In this document: piece by piece, positions 17,412 to 25,423 of the stretch | Layout: each line of letters starts with the position of its first letter | Numbering within the stretch: the stretch's first letter is position 1 | Made by a program: the position numbers and the translations under genes | Notes under the pieces: model-generated | The model's input: only the letters and a program-made list of their open reading frames with translations | Told to the model about the DNA's origin: nothing | Databases searched by the model: none | NCBI RefSeq assembly: GCF_042650645.1 | Contig: NZ_JBHSBI010000020.1 | Span: 114,992-178,991, forward strand | Source: Nonomuraea purpurea | GTDB taxonomy: Bacteria; Actinomycetota; Actinomycetes; Streptosporangiales; Streptosporangiaceae | Length of the DNA stretch: 64,000 bases | Direction: 5' to 3'

Positions 17412-18244
17412 TTGATGACCGGCCGGATGCAGTCACGCACCCGCCGCTCCATCTCGGCCGGCGGCCAGGCGTTGAAGAAATCGCCGTGCATCGTGAACCC
17501 GCCTCCCGACGCCAGCCGGAAGTGCGACGGGTCCCCGCTCACCGGGTACCTGATCACCTGCCGCAGCTTCGGCACGGGCACCGGATGCGTGCTGGGACAG
17601 GCCCCTGCCACCGGGTAGGCCATGTGGCTCTTGTGGTCGGCGGAGTCGAGGTCGCGCCCGTTCCAGCACTGCGGGAAGTCCAGGTACGACTCCAGCATCG
17701 TCCCGGACGGGCACGTGACGAAGTCCTTCGAGGCGGGAACCTGCCCCGCGTGCAGGCACGACCACCGGGAGATCGTCGTGTTGTCGGGGCCTGTCGCCTT
17801 GGCGTTGCCCGCCACGATCCGCAGCCCCAGCGGCAGCGGCTGGGTTCTGGCGACGATGTCGTCCCGCACTCCCTCGCCGAGGTAGTAGAACGTGATGATG
17901 GCCGGCTCCACCGGCGCGCCGTCCCGGTAGAGGGTCGGCACCCAGTAGGACGATCTGTCGACGGCCGGGTTGCAGTTCGTGGCGCCGTTCTGCAGGTCGG
18001 TGAGGGTGGTGTGGGCGTTGGTGACGCGGCTGCCGAAGAAGCTGTGCATGTGCGAGGCGCCGGGCAGCCCGGGGAAGACGATCGGGTCGTCGGGCAGGCG
18101 GTGGCTGAACGGGCAGTCGGCGAGGAACTCCGCCACCCGTACGGGCTCGGCCGCCGCCGGAGCCGCCGCGGGGACGGCGACCAGGCCGATCAGCACGGCC
18201 AACAGGGGGACGAGCATGCGGGCGAGGCTGGGGGGTGAACTCAC
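17384..18244 (-). CDS. Secreted DUF1996 protein
   Basis: A 286-residue exported protein with the DUF1996 pattern: SHMHSFFGS, SSYWVPTLY, YYLGEGV, PQCWNGRDLDSADHKSHMAYP and PVPKLRQVIRYP. The signal peptide is MLVPLLAVLIGLVAVPAAAPAAA after a short lead. GTG 18244 is preferred because GGAG lies about eight bases upstream; the open frame itself is much longer but those extra residues have no signal-like character. Biochemical role unknown; related fungal and actinomycete proteins are secreted and often associated with polysaccharide-active genes. It is divergent from the serine hydrolase, and the space between holds two GAGCGCTC palindromes. Confidence 0.85.
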   Translation of the reverse strand: MSSPPSLARMLVPLLAVLIGLVAVPAAAPAAAEPVRVAEFLADCPFSHRLPDDPIVFPGLPGASHMHSFFGSRVTNAHTTLTDLQNGATNCNPAVDRSSYWVPTLYRDGAPVEPAIITFYYLGEGVRDDIVARTQPLPLGLRIVAGNAKATGPDNTTISRWSCLHAGQVPASKDFVTCPSGTMLESYLDFPQCWNGRDLDSADHKSHMAYPVAGACPSTHPVPVPKLRQVIRYPVSGDPSHFRLASGGGFTMHGDFFNAWPPAEMERRVRDCIRPVIKCGADGRPS

Positions 18245-18278
18245 GACGTCTCCGTCACGACGAGGGGCGATGAATTGG

Positions 18279-18290
18279 GGGAGCGCTCCC
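18279..18290. promoter_or_regulatory. GGGAGCGCTCCC palindrome, LacI/CebR-like operator 1
   Basis: A perfect 12-bp palindrome 35 bp upstream of the DUF1996 start. It matches the core of the CebR-type operator (TGGGAGCGCTCCCA) known from Streptomyces cellobiose regulation. Placement suggests repression of the DUF1996 operon. Confidence 0.6.
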
Positions 18291-18423
18291 TGACACGGAG
18301 GCTCCTCGCGTCCGCAACCCGTGTCAAGGCCCTTGTTAATCGTCGTCATGCAACGCACCAGCCACAGTTCACAAACGTCCAGCCCTCGAACCGTTCCGGA
18401 GTGAACACGACAAGTCACCCGTT

Positions 18424-18439
18424 GAGGGAGCGCTCTCTC
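18424..18439. promoter_or_regulatory. GAGGGAGCGCTCTCTC palindrome, LacI/CebR-like operator 2
   Basis: A 16-bp palindrome with one mismatched pair around the same GAGCGCTC core, 47 bp upstream of the serine hydrolase ATG. With operator 1 it brackets the divergent promoter region, so one LacI-family repressor could control both directions. Confidence 0.6.
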
Positions 18440-18485
18440 ACCATGTCGTCCCCAGTGGTGCCACTGATCCACTAGAGATTTGCAC

Positions 18486-19748
18486 ATGTCTCAAATCGAT
18501 CCGCCCCAAAGCCTGAGCAGACGACGGCTGCTGGCGACAGGCGCCGCGACGTTACCCGCGATCGCCCTCGGCTCCCCGCGACCGGCGTTCGCCGCCACGG
18601 TCCAGACCTCGGGAGTGGTCCCGGCCGCGCTCGCCCAGTACGACACCGTACTGAAGACCTACATCACCGACCGCAAGATCTCCTGCGCCCAGCTCGCCAT
18701 CACCAAGAACGGCAAGCTCGTGCTGGCCAGGGGTTACCGCTACAGCGACGACCCGTCCGTGCCGGCCGTGTCGCCGACCTCGCTGTTCCGCATCGCGAGC
18801 CTCAGCAAGCACATCACCGCCATGGCGATCATGCGCTTGGCGCAGGACGGCAAGCTCAGTCTGGGCACGTCCGTGGCCACCCTGCTCGGCCTGTCCACCA
18901 CCGCCGACCCCCGGCTGAAGAACGTGACGGTGTGGCGGCTGCTGCAGCACACCGGCGGCTGGGACCGCGACCTCTCGGGCGACTACCTCTACAGGGACCA
19001 CGTCATCTCCACGTCCCTCGGCGTCTCCCTGCCGATCACGCGGGACCACATCATCCGGTACGCCGGCGGCCGCCCGCTCGACTTCGCCCCCGGCAGCAAG
19101 TTCGCCTACAGCAACTACGGCTACCTGCTGCTCGGTCTGATCGTCGAGAAGGCCTCGGGCATGTCCTACGAGTCGTACGTCAAGCAGCGCATCCTGACCC
19201 CCGTGGGCATCACCCGGCTGCGGCTCGGCCGCACCCTCAAGGCGCAGGCCGCAACAGGCGAGGTCATCTACGAATCGGCCGGGACGAGCAAGACCGTCAC
19301 GGACGCCTCCGGCGCGATCGTGCCATCGCCCTACGGCGGCTTCAGCATGGAGAACCGCGGCCCGGGCGGCGGCTGGCTGGCCTCGGCCGTGGACCTGGTC
19401 CGCCTCGCGCGGGTGCTCGACGCGCCCGGCACGGTGCTGAACTCGACCTCCATCGGCAGGATGACGGCCAAGCCCGAGATCGGCGTCTCGCCCGACGGCT
19501 CCTGGTACGGCGCCGGCCTGTACGTCCGCCAGGTGACCGGCCACCTCAACACCTGGCACAGCGGCGGGCTGCCCGGCACCTACACCTACCTCGCCCGCCT
19601 GCAGAACGGCTTCACCTACGCCGCCCTGTTCAACCGCACGGAGGAGACGGGCACGCCGGACTTCGACGTGCTGAGCTCACTGATCAACAACACGACCGGC
19701 AAGATCACCTCCTGGCCGACCACGGACCTCTTCCCCCGCTACTTCTGA
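18486..19748 (+). CDS. Exported serine hydrolase, class C beta-lactamase/DD-peptidase family
   Basis: A 420-residue penicillin-binding-fold hydrolase. It has a Tat-like signal (SRRRLLATGAATLPAIALG ending AFA), active-site SxxK motif SLSK (in FRIASLSKHITAM), the YxN motif YSN and HSGG in place of KTG. These suit family S12 and class C-like esterases or D-aminopeptidases. It would act on the cell surface, on peptidoglycan peptides or ester substrates. ATG 18486 is preferred over an upstream TTG. Divergent from DUF1996, with a CebR-like operator in front and a hairpin terminator behind. Confidence 0.88.
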   Translation: MSQIDPPQSLSRRRLLATGAATLPAIALGSPRPAFAATVQTSGVVPAALAQYDTVLKTYITDRKISCAQLAITKNGKLVLARGYRYSDDPSVPAVSPTSLFRIASLSKHITAMAIMRLAQDGKLSLGTSVATLLGLSTTADPRLKNVTVWRLLQHTGGWDRDLSGDYLYRDHVISTSLGVSLPITRDHIIRYAGGRPLDFAPGSKFAYSNYGYLLLGLIVEKASGMSYESYVKQRILTPVGITRLRLGRTLKAQAATGEVIYESAGTSKTVTDASGAIVPSPYGGFSMENRGPGGGWLASAVDLVRLARVLDAPGTVLNSTSIGRMTAKPEIGVSPDGSWYGAGLYVRQVTGHLNTWHSGGLPGTYTYLARLQNGFTYAALFNRTEETGTPDFDVLSSLINNTTGKITSWPTTDLFPRYF

Positions 19749-19751
19749 CCA

Positions 19752-19780
19752 GCGGGAGGGCGTCAGGCGCGCCCTCCCGC
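19752..19780. terminator. Bidirectional hairpin terminator after the serine hydrolase
   Basis: An 11-bp GC stem (GCGGGAGGGCG with CGCCCTCCCGC) and a 7-base loop, followed on the plus strand by TTGTTT. It begins three bases after the serine hydrolase stop and overlaps the 3' end of the converging gene. Confidence 0.7.
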
Positions 19781-20263
19781 TTGTTTCCCGAGCAATTGGA
19801 TGAGATCGTCGGCGGTTGGCTTGTCGAGCGTGTTGTAGAGCGTCTTAATGAATTTGGGATCACCCAGCAGCGCACGCTGATGACCCAGCAGGTGCAGATC
19901 TGGAGTGACATCACGCCCCAGCCGCCGATGAAGGGCGAAGCTTTGTGCGGCATAGTCGAATCCGATCATCAGATCGTTGATTTCGGTGTGGACCACCCCC
20001 AGATTTCGAAGCGCCTGAGCGGCTCCGGCAGTATCGCCGATCTTGTGCGTATGGGCCAAGACCCGGCGATTATATTTAACGATCTTGTTTTGCGGGCCTC
20101 TGATTCGAGGGCCCGCGATCAGCATGATGAAAAAGAGAATCATGCCGACAACTGCGATATCAGAAAACAGGGTGCCGGTGCTTAACTCTACGCCGCCGAC
20201 GGTGACGCTCCACAAGAACAGGAAGCAGACCAGCAGGCCAACGGCGGCTACCGAACGCCTCAT
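19763..20263 (-). CDS. Small membrane protein with TPR-like C-terminus
   Basis: A 166-residue protein with two hydrophobic helices near the N-terminus (VGLLVCFLFLWSVTV and IAVVGMILFFIMLIAG). A soluble tail follows in which GDTAGAAQALRNLGVVH and FDYAAQSFALHRRLG look like one or two tetratricopeptide repeats. ATG 20263 is chosen because GGAGGG sits five bases upstream; the frame continues 18 codons further without support. Base composition is less GC-rich than the flanks, suggesting acquired DNA. Function not recognised. Confidence 0.7.
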   Translation of the reverse strand: MRRSVAAVGLLVCFLFLWSVTVGGVELSTGTLFSDIAVVGMILFFIMLIAGPRIRGPQNKIVKYNRRVLAHTHKIGDTAGAAQALRNLGVVHTEINDLMIGFDYAAQSFALHRRLGRDVTPDLHLLGHQRALLGDPKFIKTLYNTLDKPTADDLIQLLGKQAGGRA

Positions 20264-20299
20264 AAGACCCTCCGCCAGGACCTCGGTGAATTCTGGAGA

Positions 20300-20329
20300 G
20301 CCGGTCAGGGGAACCAACCCCTCTCCGGC
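20300..20329. repeat. Interrupted hairpin upstream of the small membrane protein gene
   Basis: GCCGG-N2-AGGGG, six-base loop, CCCCT-N2-CCGGC. It lies 37-66 bases upstream of the minus-strand start at 20263 and could be a leader structure, or a terminator for the NUDIX gene about 190 bp upstream. Confidence 0.45.
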
Positions 20330-20516
20330 AAGGGCAGGAACATGCTAGGCGGCGGCGCCGGGACCGGTCCCGGGTTATCAACGGCGACTGGCACGACAGC
20401 CGACGCGCCGGTCCACACCCGCAAATTCCTCGAACGATCCCGCCTATTCTCAGCTCAAGCTGTCGCGCTAGAAGAGCCACATAGCAATAAGAGCCGGCGG
20501 CGCCGGCCAGAGGCCG

Positions 20517-21041
20517 CTATATCTCCGCAAGAGCGTAAAGCAGAGCATTCATGCTGGTCCCACCGACGATGTCGCGCGTGTCGATCAGGCGGCGGATGTC
20601 CGCAAGAGGGACCCACTCGATCCGCTCCGCCTCCCATGCTTCCGTGGGCGAGCCAATGTGCCGGGCGCTGTCGGCGCGGAAGATGTAGTGCTCTGAGTCG
20701 GAGATGCCGTTGGTCGGCTGGGTGTAGAGCATGGGCCGCAACGGGCCAGGTCGCCAGCCGGTCTCCTCTTCGACCTCGCGCGCAGCGGCCGCGATCGGCT
20801 CCTCGCCCTCGTCGACCTTGCCCATGGGGATCTCCCAGCCCCAGGTGTCGGTGATGAAACGGTGCCGCCAGATGAGCAGTACACGGTTCTGGTCGTCGGT
20901 GACGACGGCACCCGCTCCGGGCGCGGTACGAATCAGTCGGTGGTCGAGATGCCTTCCGTCCGGAAGCTCCACGTCAGCCACCCGAACGTCAAGCCAGCGG
21001 TCACTGTAGAGCGGCTCTTCCGAGTGAACCTGCCAACGCAT
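20517..21041 (-). CDS. NUDIX hydrolase
   Basis: A 174-residue NUDIX protein with a complete box (GKVDEGEEPIAAAAREVEEE followed by TGW) and an ADP-ribose-pyrophosphatase-like context: GDxRVLLIWRHRF before and LYTQPTNGISDSEHYIF after the box. It should hydrolyse a nucleoside diphosphate linked to another group; NDP-sugar or ADP-ribose are likely but not proven. It starts 39 bp after the XRE-TPR regulator, so the two probably form an operon. Confidence 0.88.
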   Translation of the reverse strand: MRWQVHSEEPLYSDRWLDVRVADVELPDGRHLDHRLIRTAPGAGAVVTDDQNRVLLIWRHRFITDTWGWEIPMGKVDEGEEPIAAAAREVEEETGWRPGPLRPMLYTQPTNGISDSEHYIFRADSARHIGSPTEAWEAERIEWVPLADIRRLIDTRDIVGGTSMNALLYALAEI

Positions 21042-21080
21042 GCGGCTGCTCCCGTGGTGGATGCCTGGACCGGCCCCACG

Positions 21081-22418
21081 CTACAAGGGGATGCCTGCTT
21101 GCTGCCTCGCACGAGCGACAAATGACTTGACCGGTTGCGCGTCGTACGCGCTCAGCGCCGTCGTCACCGACTCGATGCGTTCGGCAAGACGCTTGGACTC
21201 CATGCCCTCGGTACAGTCGAGCATGCTCTCCGCGGTGGATGCGGCCTGTTCCAGTTCACGCCGTTCGGCAAGGATCAAGGCGAGAGTCGCCTGTCTGTGA
21301 GCCTGCCCGCGCAGATGGCACGTACCGGCCAAACGGAGAGCTTCCTCTGCGTACTCCTGGGCAGGTATCAGGTCGCCGAGACGTCGCAGGGCCTCGGCGT
21401 GTTGGCACTCAAGCAGACCCGGTTGTACGTAGCCGGTTTCCGGGGGCTCCTCACCTTGTCGGATCTGTCCTGCCTTGACCTCCGACAGCCGCATGTGCGC
21501 GTGACAGCTCGCCCGATCACCAACGCGTGCGTACGCCTTCGCCTGGAGAGTGTGCAGGTCCGTCGCAAGAGCGGGACTCAAATGACCCCGCGCTCCCCGC
21601 AGAGCCGTCTCGCAATACTGGATGACGCGCCGGTACTTCGCCTGCGCCATCGCCTGGTTCGCCAGCAACGCAATCACGTAGCCGCCGAACGCCCGGTTAC
21701 CCGACGCCTTGGCCATCCTGAGTGCGTGGAACAGGTAGCGCTGCGACAGCGCCTGCCTATCGGAGTCGTACGCGCAGATGCCCGCGAGCGCGACCAGCCC
21801 ACCAGCGGCCCGGAACAGTCGCCTGCCGATCTCGTCGTCATGGCTGCCTCTGAGCAGCGGCGTGACACTGGTGTTGAGGAAGGCCACAAGGCGAGGCCGT
21901 ACCGGGACGCCGCCTACCCTGCGGTACATCTGCTCATAGCGGCCACGCGCGTCCTTGAGCACCTGAACCTCGTCCATCGACACAGGGCACGGTCCTCTCC
22001 GCGAGATGTCGATCTCGTGCGGCGGGTTCTCCCACTCGAAGATCGGTGCGATGGCCGCCGGGCCCTCGATCAACGACGCTCCCACGGGGAAGACCTTGTT
22101 CCCCAGGTCCCCTCGCCACAGGGCTATGGCCTGGTCAACGGCCTTGGGCAACTCCATCTCACAGTCATCGCCCGTCATCCCGATGTCTGCCAATGTGAGG
22201 ACCCGCCCGACCTTGAGGCCGATGACCTCGCAGATGATCTCCGGAACGTCACCCCTCGGGATGGCATTGTCTCTGACCCATCGCGCCACGGCCGTGTGGT
22301 CGTACCGCGTAGGGCGGCGGGCGGTCGCGGTGGCCTTATTGATCCGTACGGCCAGTCCCGCGTGCGAGATGCCCGCCTCCGCAAGCAACGCATCCAGCAG
22401 AATGTTCGGCTCACTCAC
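21081..22418 (-). CDS. XRE-type regulator with tetratricopeptide-like C-terminal half
   Basis: A 445-residue protein. Residues ~1-70 form a helix-turn-helix domain (LLAEAGISHAGLAVRINKA, then HTAVARWVRDNAIPRGDVPE). The C-terminal ~270 residues are helical repeats (FRAAGGLVALAGICAYDSD, AQAKYRRVIQYCETALRGAR, AEALRRLGDLIPAQEYAEEA) as in the large Streptomyces family of TPR-containing regulators. GTG 22418 has GGAGGG at five bases; the frame continues upstream without support. Probably a DNA-binding regulator responding to a small ligand or partner protein; the small divergent genes and NUDIX are likely targets or partners. Confidence 0.8.
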   Translation of the reverse strand: MSEPNILLDALLAEAGISHAGLAVRINKATATARRPTRYDHTAVARWVRDNAIPRGDVPEIICEVIGLKVGRVLTLADIGMTGDDCEMELPKAVDQAIALWRGDLGNKVFPVGASLIEGPAAIAPIFEWENPPHEIDISRRGPCPVSMDEVQVLKDARGRYEQMYRRVGGVPVRPRLVAFLNTSVTPLLRGSHDDEIGRRLFRAAGGLVALAGICAYDSDRQALSQRYLFHALRMAKASGNRAFGGYVIALLANQAMAQAKYRRVIQYCETALRGARGHLSPALATDLHTLQAKAYARVGDRASCHAHMRLSEVKAGQIRQGEEPPETGYVQPGLLECQHAEALRRLGDLIPAQEYAEEALRLAGTCHLRGQAHRQATLALILAERRELEQAASTAESMLDCTEGMESKRLAERIESVTTALSAYDAQPVKSFVARARQQAGIPL

Positions 22419-22601
22419 TTCAGCCCTCCGTCGAGCGACGCCATATCCGGAGTGTAAGCAGAGCGTTACAGTACGGCCAGGCGGCCTGGCGGACGAGCAC
22501 GTCACAGCTTCATCGCATTCACACGGGGGGTGAACCGACTCCCACCGCCCGTCTCGATCACGCGCTTTTGGCGGCGGTCCCCAGCCGAGTCCACTGGCTC
22601 C

Positions 22602-22952
22602 ATGCCCCGGAACCAGCCGAAGATCACAGCCCCGCCGCACCCATTGCGTGCCGCCCGCGACATAGGCCAGGCCCTTGAAGAGCTCGGCATTCCTGCCGAC
22701 ATCCACGACGGATACGGGCTCGCCCTCGTGTCCGTCTGGGTAGGCCTGGTGATCTGGTGCGATGGCGATCGCTATTGGTGGCGTACCGGCTGGGACCCGC
22801 ACCGTAAGCGGGTCATCTACGCCTACCATCCCGCGCTCGACCCTGAGCGAGCCGCCCGCCGCGTCGCCTCCCGCTACGCCGACCTCCGCAGGAGCCATCC
22901 CCTGCCCCAACCGATGAGCTTGCAGACGGGGCCCTCAGGGCCGGTCAGTTGA
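22602..22952 (+). CDS. Small actinomycete protein, function unknown
   Basis: A 116-residue protein, basic at the start, with a hydrophobic-aromatic core (GLALVSVWVGLVIWCDGDRY followed by WWRTGWD) and the ending YHPALDPERAARRVASRYADL. The pattern VWxGLVVWCDGxxYRW recurs in small actinomycete proteins encoded beside XRE-TPR regulators, which fits its place here, divergent from the regulator. ATG 22602 was chosen as the first ATG leading directly into the conserved part. Its stop overlaps the start of the next gene. Confidence 0.65.
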   Translation: MPRNQPKITAPPHPLRAARDIGQALEELGIPADIHDGYGLALVSVWVGLVIWCDGDRYWWRTGWDPHRKRVIYAYHPALDPERAARRVASRYADLRRSHPLPQPMSLQTGPSGPVS

Positions 22953-23398
22953 GCATCGATGCCCGACAGGCAGGAAGCCGCGTCACAATCACGGAACTCC
23001 TGCACAGCCACCCAAGAACCCGCGCTCACCGTGCCGGCCTCATCGGACGCAGTGGAACCGTGATCAGCATCCTCAACCACGGAACCAACGCCTTGGTCCG
23101 GCTTGAAGGGGACCGCTTCGACCTTCCCGCCGGTATCCGCCGTTGGCCTGTTCATTGGGATGATCTCACCATCGAACCCGTCGCCGATGCGGATACAACG
23201 CCCACTCCTGAGTACCGGACGGGCATCTCCGGAAACAGGCAGGACGCCGTACTGCACGCCGTGCTCCCCGGCACATCCACCGGCCTGTGCGCGGAGCCGG
23301 TCAGCCCTCTGCCCATCTGCGGCTGGTCTCTGCCGTTCGCGCCGACCTCTCGCCGCGCCTGCGTCCGATGCGTGGCCTTGCTGGTGTCTTCATCTTGA
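22949..23398 (+). CDS. Small protein with SH3-like core and C-terminal Cys pair
   Basis: A 149-residue protein starting at TTG 22949, overlapping the previous stop (TTGA). The first 70 residues (GRSGTVISILNHGTNALVRL followed by EGDRFDL, then RRWPVHWDDLTIEPV) look like a small beta-barrel. The C-terminal CGWSLPFAPTSRRACVRCVALL is a short Cys-containing tail found on many actinomycete accessory proteins. Likely co-expressed with the preceding gene. No function is recognised, and the TTG start is uncertain. Confidence 0.55.
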   Translation: MSIDARQAGSRVTITELLHSHPRTRAHRAGLIGRSGTVISILNHGTNALVRLEGDRFDLPAGIRRWPVHWDDLTIEPVADADTTPTPEYRTGISGNRQDAVLHAVLPGTSTGLCAEPVSPLPICGWSLPFAPTSRRACVRCVALLVSSS

Positions 23399-23502
23399 GC
23401 ACCGACACCTCCTGATCGACTGGCGCCCCTTCGATAAAATGGATAGGAAAATCCTCCTTGGTCACGCCAGACTGATCACGACCCAGTGAGGAGATTCCTT
23501 TC

Positions 23503-24657
23503 ATGCCGAACCAGCCCGCACCGAACCTGCTGTCGTGGGCCAGCGAGATCGACGAAGGTGCGATCATGCAGGCCGCACGCGCCGCCCGCCTGCCGTTCGT
23601 CTCCGGCCACGTCGCTCTCATGCCCGACGCGCATGTCGGCATCGGTGCGACGGTCGGCTCCGTGATCCCCACCGAGAACGCGATCATCCCGGCCGCCGTC
23701 GGAGTGGACATCGGCTGCGGCATGGTCGCCACCGAGACGACGCTCACGGCCGCCGACCTGCCCGAGACCCTCGACGCCCTGATGCCGATGGTGGAGCACC
23801 GCATCCCGGCCGGCGTCGGCAAGGGCCACGACGACCCGACGGTCGACCAAGCCCTCAGCGACCTCGGCCTGCCCCACACCAGCCTCGACCCGAAGCAGAC
23901 CAAGAAGGTGTCCGACCAGTTCGGCACCCTCGGCTCCGGCAACCACTTCGTCGAGGTCTGCCTCGACGAGCGTGACCGGGTGTGGACGGTGCTGCACTCG
24001 GGCTCGCGCGGCATCGGCAACCAGCTCGCCCAGATGCACATCACGGGCGCCAAGAAGCTGATGAAGCGGCAGGAGACCAGCCTGGAGGACCCTGACCTGG
24101 CCTATCTCGTCCAGAGCACGCCCGAGTTCTCCGCCTACATCGAGGACATGCTGTGGGCGCAGCACTACGCCATGGCCTCGCGGGCCCGGATGGACAGGGT
24201 CCTCATCGACGCCCTGTTCCGGGTGGTCGGACAGGGACAGAGGGTACGCACCATCAATTGCCACCACAATTTCACCCAGCAGGAGACCCACTACGGCAAG
24301 TCTCTCTGGATCACCCGGAAGGGTGCGATCAAGGCCGACACCGGGGACGAAGGCGTCATCCCCGGCTCGATGGGCACCCAGTCGTACATCGTGCGTGGCC
24401 GGGGCAACCCTGAGTCGTACAACTCCTGCTCGCACGGGGCGGGTCGGCGCATGTCCAGGACGAAGGCGAAGAAGGAGCTGTCCGCCGCCTCGCTCACCAA
24501 GGCGATGAGCGGCCGTACGTGGAACATGAACCGGGCCGCCGCCCTCGTGGACGAGCACCCGGAGGCGTACAAGCCGATCGACCAGGTCATGGCCGACCAG
24601 CGTGATCTGGTGGAGGTCCAGCACACCCTGCACCAGATCTTCAACTACAAGGGCTAG
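23503..24657 (+). CDS. rtcB: RtcB RNA ligase
   Basis: A 384-residue RtcB. Metal and guanylate-binding motifs are complete: DAHVGIG, DIGCGM, GSGNHFVEV, HSGSRGIGNQ, NCHHNFTQQE, and the nucleophile His (about 311) in SHGAGRR. The enzyme joins RNA 2',3'-cyclic phosphate or 3'-phosphate ends to 5'-OH ends using GTP and manganese, and in bacteria takes part in tRNA or rRNA repair. TGAGGAG lies about ten bases before the ATG. No archease or RtcA gene is nearby. Its 3' end overlaps the converging SDR gene by 17 bp. Confidence 0.95.
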   Translation: MPNQPAPNLLSWASEIDEGAIMQAARAARLPFVSGHVALMPDAHVGIGATVGSVIPTENAIIPAAVGVDIGCGMVATETTLTAADLPETLDALMPMVEHRIPAGVGKGHDDPTVDQALSDLGLPHTSLDPKQTKKVSDQFGTLGSGNHFVEVCLDERDRVWTVLHSGSRGIGNQLAQMHITGAKKLMKRQETSLEDPDLAYLVQSTPEFSAYIEDMLWAQHYAMASRARMDRVLIDALFRVVGQGQRVRTINCHHNFTQQETHYGKSLWITRKGAIKADTGDEGVIPGSMGTQSYIVRGRGNPESYNSCSHGAGRRMSRTKAKKELSAASLTKAMSGRTWNMNRAAALVDEHPEAYKPIDQVMADQRDLVEVQHTLHQIFNYKG

Positions 24658-25423
24658 TAACCGCGCCGATCAGTTCCTCGGTCACCTCGTGCAGCCGGGC
24701 CGCCGCCGGCGGGTCGAAGGACGGGTGATCGAGGCTGATCCGCTGCTCCAGCACGAAGGCGCTGAGCGGATCGGACGGGGGATCGTCGATGCGGGCGACG
24801 ATCGGTTTGATCCCCTCCTCGACCGGCCGTCCATACCTCTTGAGCGCGGCCACGTGCGCCAGCGTCGCCGCGTCGTACTCCCCCGCCACGCTCGTGGACA
24901 CGCTCCCCGGGTGCAGCAGCACGTAGCGGGTACGGCTGCGCCGCGCCGCGAACGCGACCCCGAGCAGGTCGTTCGCCTTCCCCGCCTGGAACTGGGCCGT
25001 CATGCCGTCGTAGCGGCGTTCGAGCATGAGATCGTCCCAGTGGACGCGCCCGTCCGGCTGCCCGGGGCCCGACACGTTGACGATGAGGCCGGGCTCTGCG
25101 AGCCCGTAGGAGAACAGGAACCGGCTCAGGTAGTCCAGCGCGAACGTGCCTTCCAGGCCCTCGGCGGTGACGAACCTGTGGGTGCGGAAGTACCGCGCGC
25201 ACAGCACCAGCGCGTCCACGGCCGGGTACGCGGCGTTGATCTCCTTGATCACCCGCCTGTTCTCGCTGATCAGGCTCAGATCGGCGGCGATGAAGGCGGC
25301 CCCGTGGGGCGCCTTGCGCCCGTCTCGGCCGACGATGACGACGGTGTCGCCCCGGTCGAGGTAGGTGCGGGCGAGCGCTCTGCCCATGCCGTCGGTGCCG
25401 CCGGTGATCACCAGTGTTTTCAT
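24641..25423 (-). CDS. SDR family oxidoreductase with substituted catalytic Tyr
   Basis: A 260-residue short-chain dehydrogenase-like protein. It has the dinucleotide motif TGGTDGMG, a cofactor-selecting R in IVGRDGRK and a Ser in VNVSGPG, but the YxxxK motif reads FQAGK, with Phe at the usual Tyr position. Activity may be changed or lost, or another Tyr (in RRYDGM just before) may take over. It is the downstream gene of a pair with the MFS transporter: the stop of the transporter overlaps its start (ATGA). A role with the exporter in handling a small hydrophobic compound is an inference. Confidence 0.8.
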   Translation of the reverse strand: MKTLVITGGTDGMGRALARTYLDRGDTVVIVGRDGRKAPHGAAFIAADLSLISENRRVIKEINAAYPAVDALVLCARYFRTHRFVTAEGLEGTFALDYLSRFLFSYGLAEPGLIVNVSGPGQPDGRVHWDDLMLERRYDGMTAQFQAGKANDLLGVAFAARRSRTRYVLLHPGSVSTSVAGEYDAATLAHVAALKRYGRPVEEGIKPIVARIDDPPSDPLSAFVLEQRISLDHPSFDPPAAARLHEVTEELIGAVTSPCS

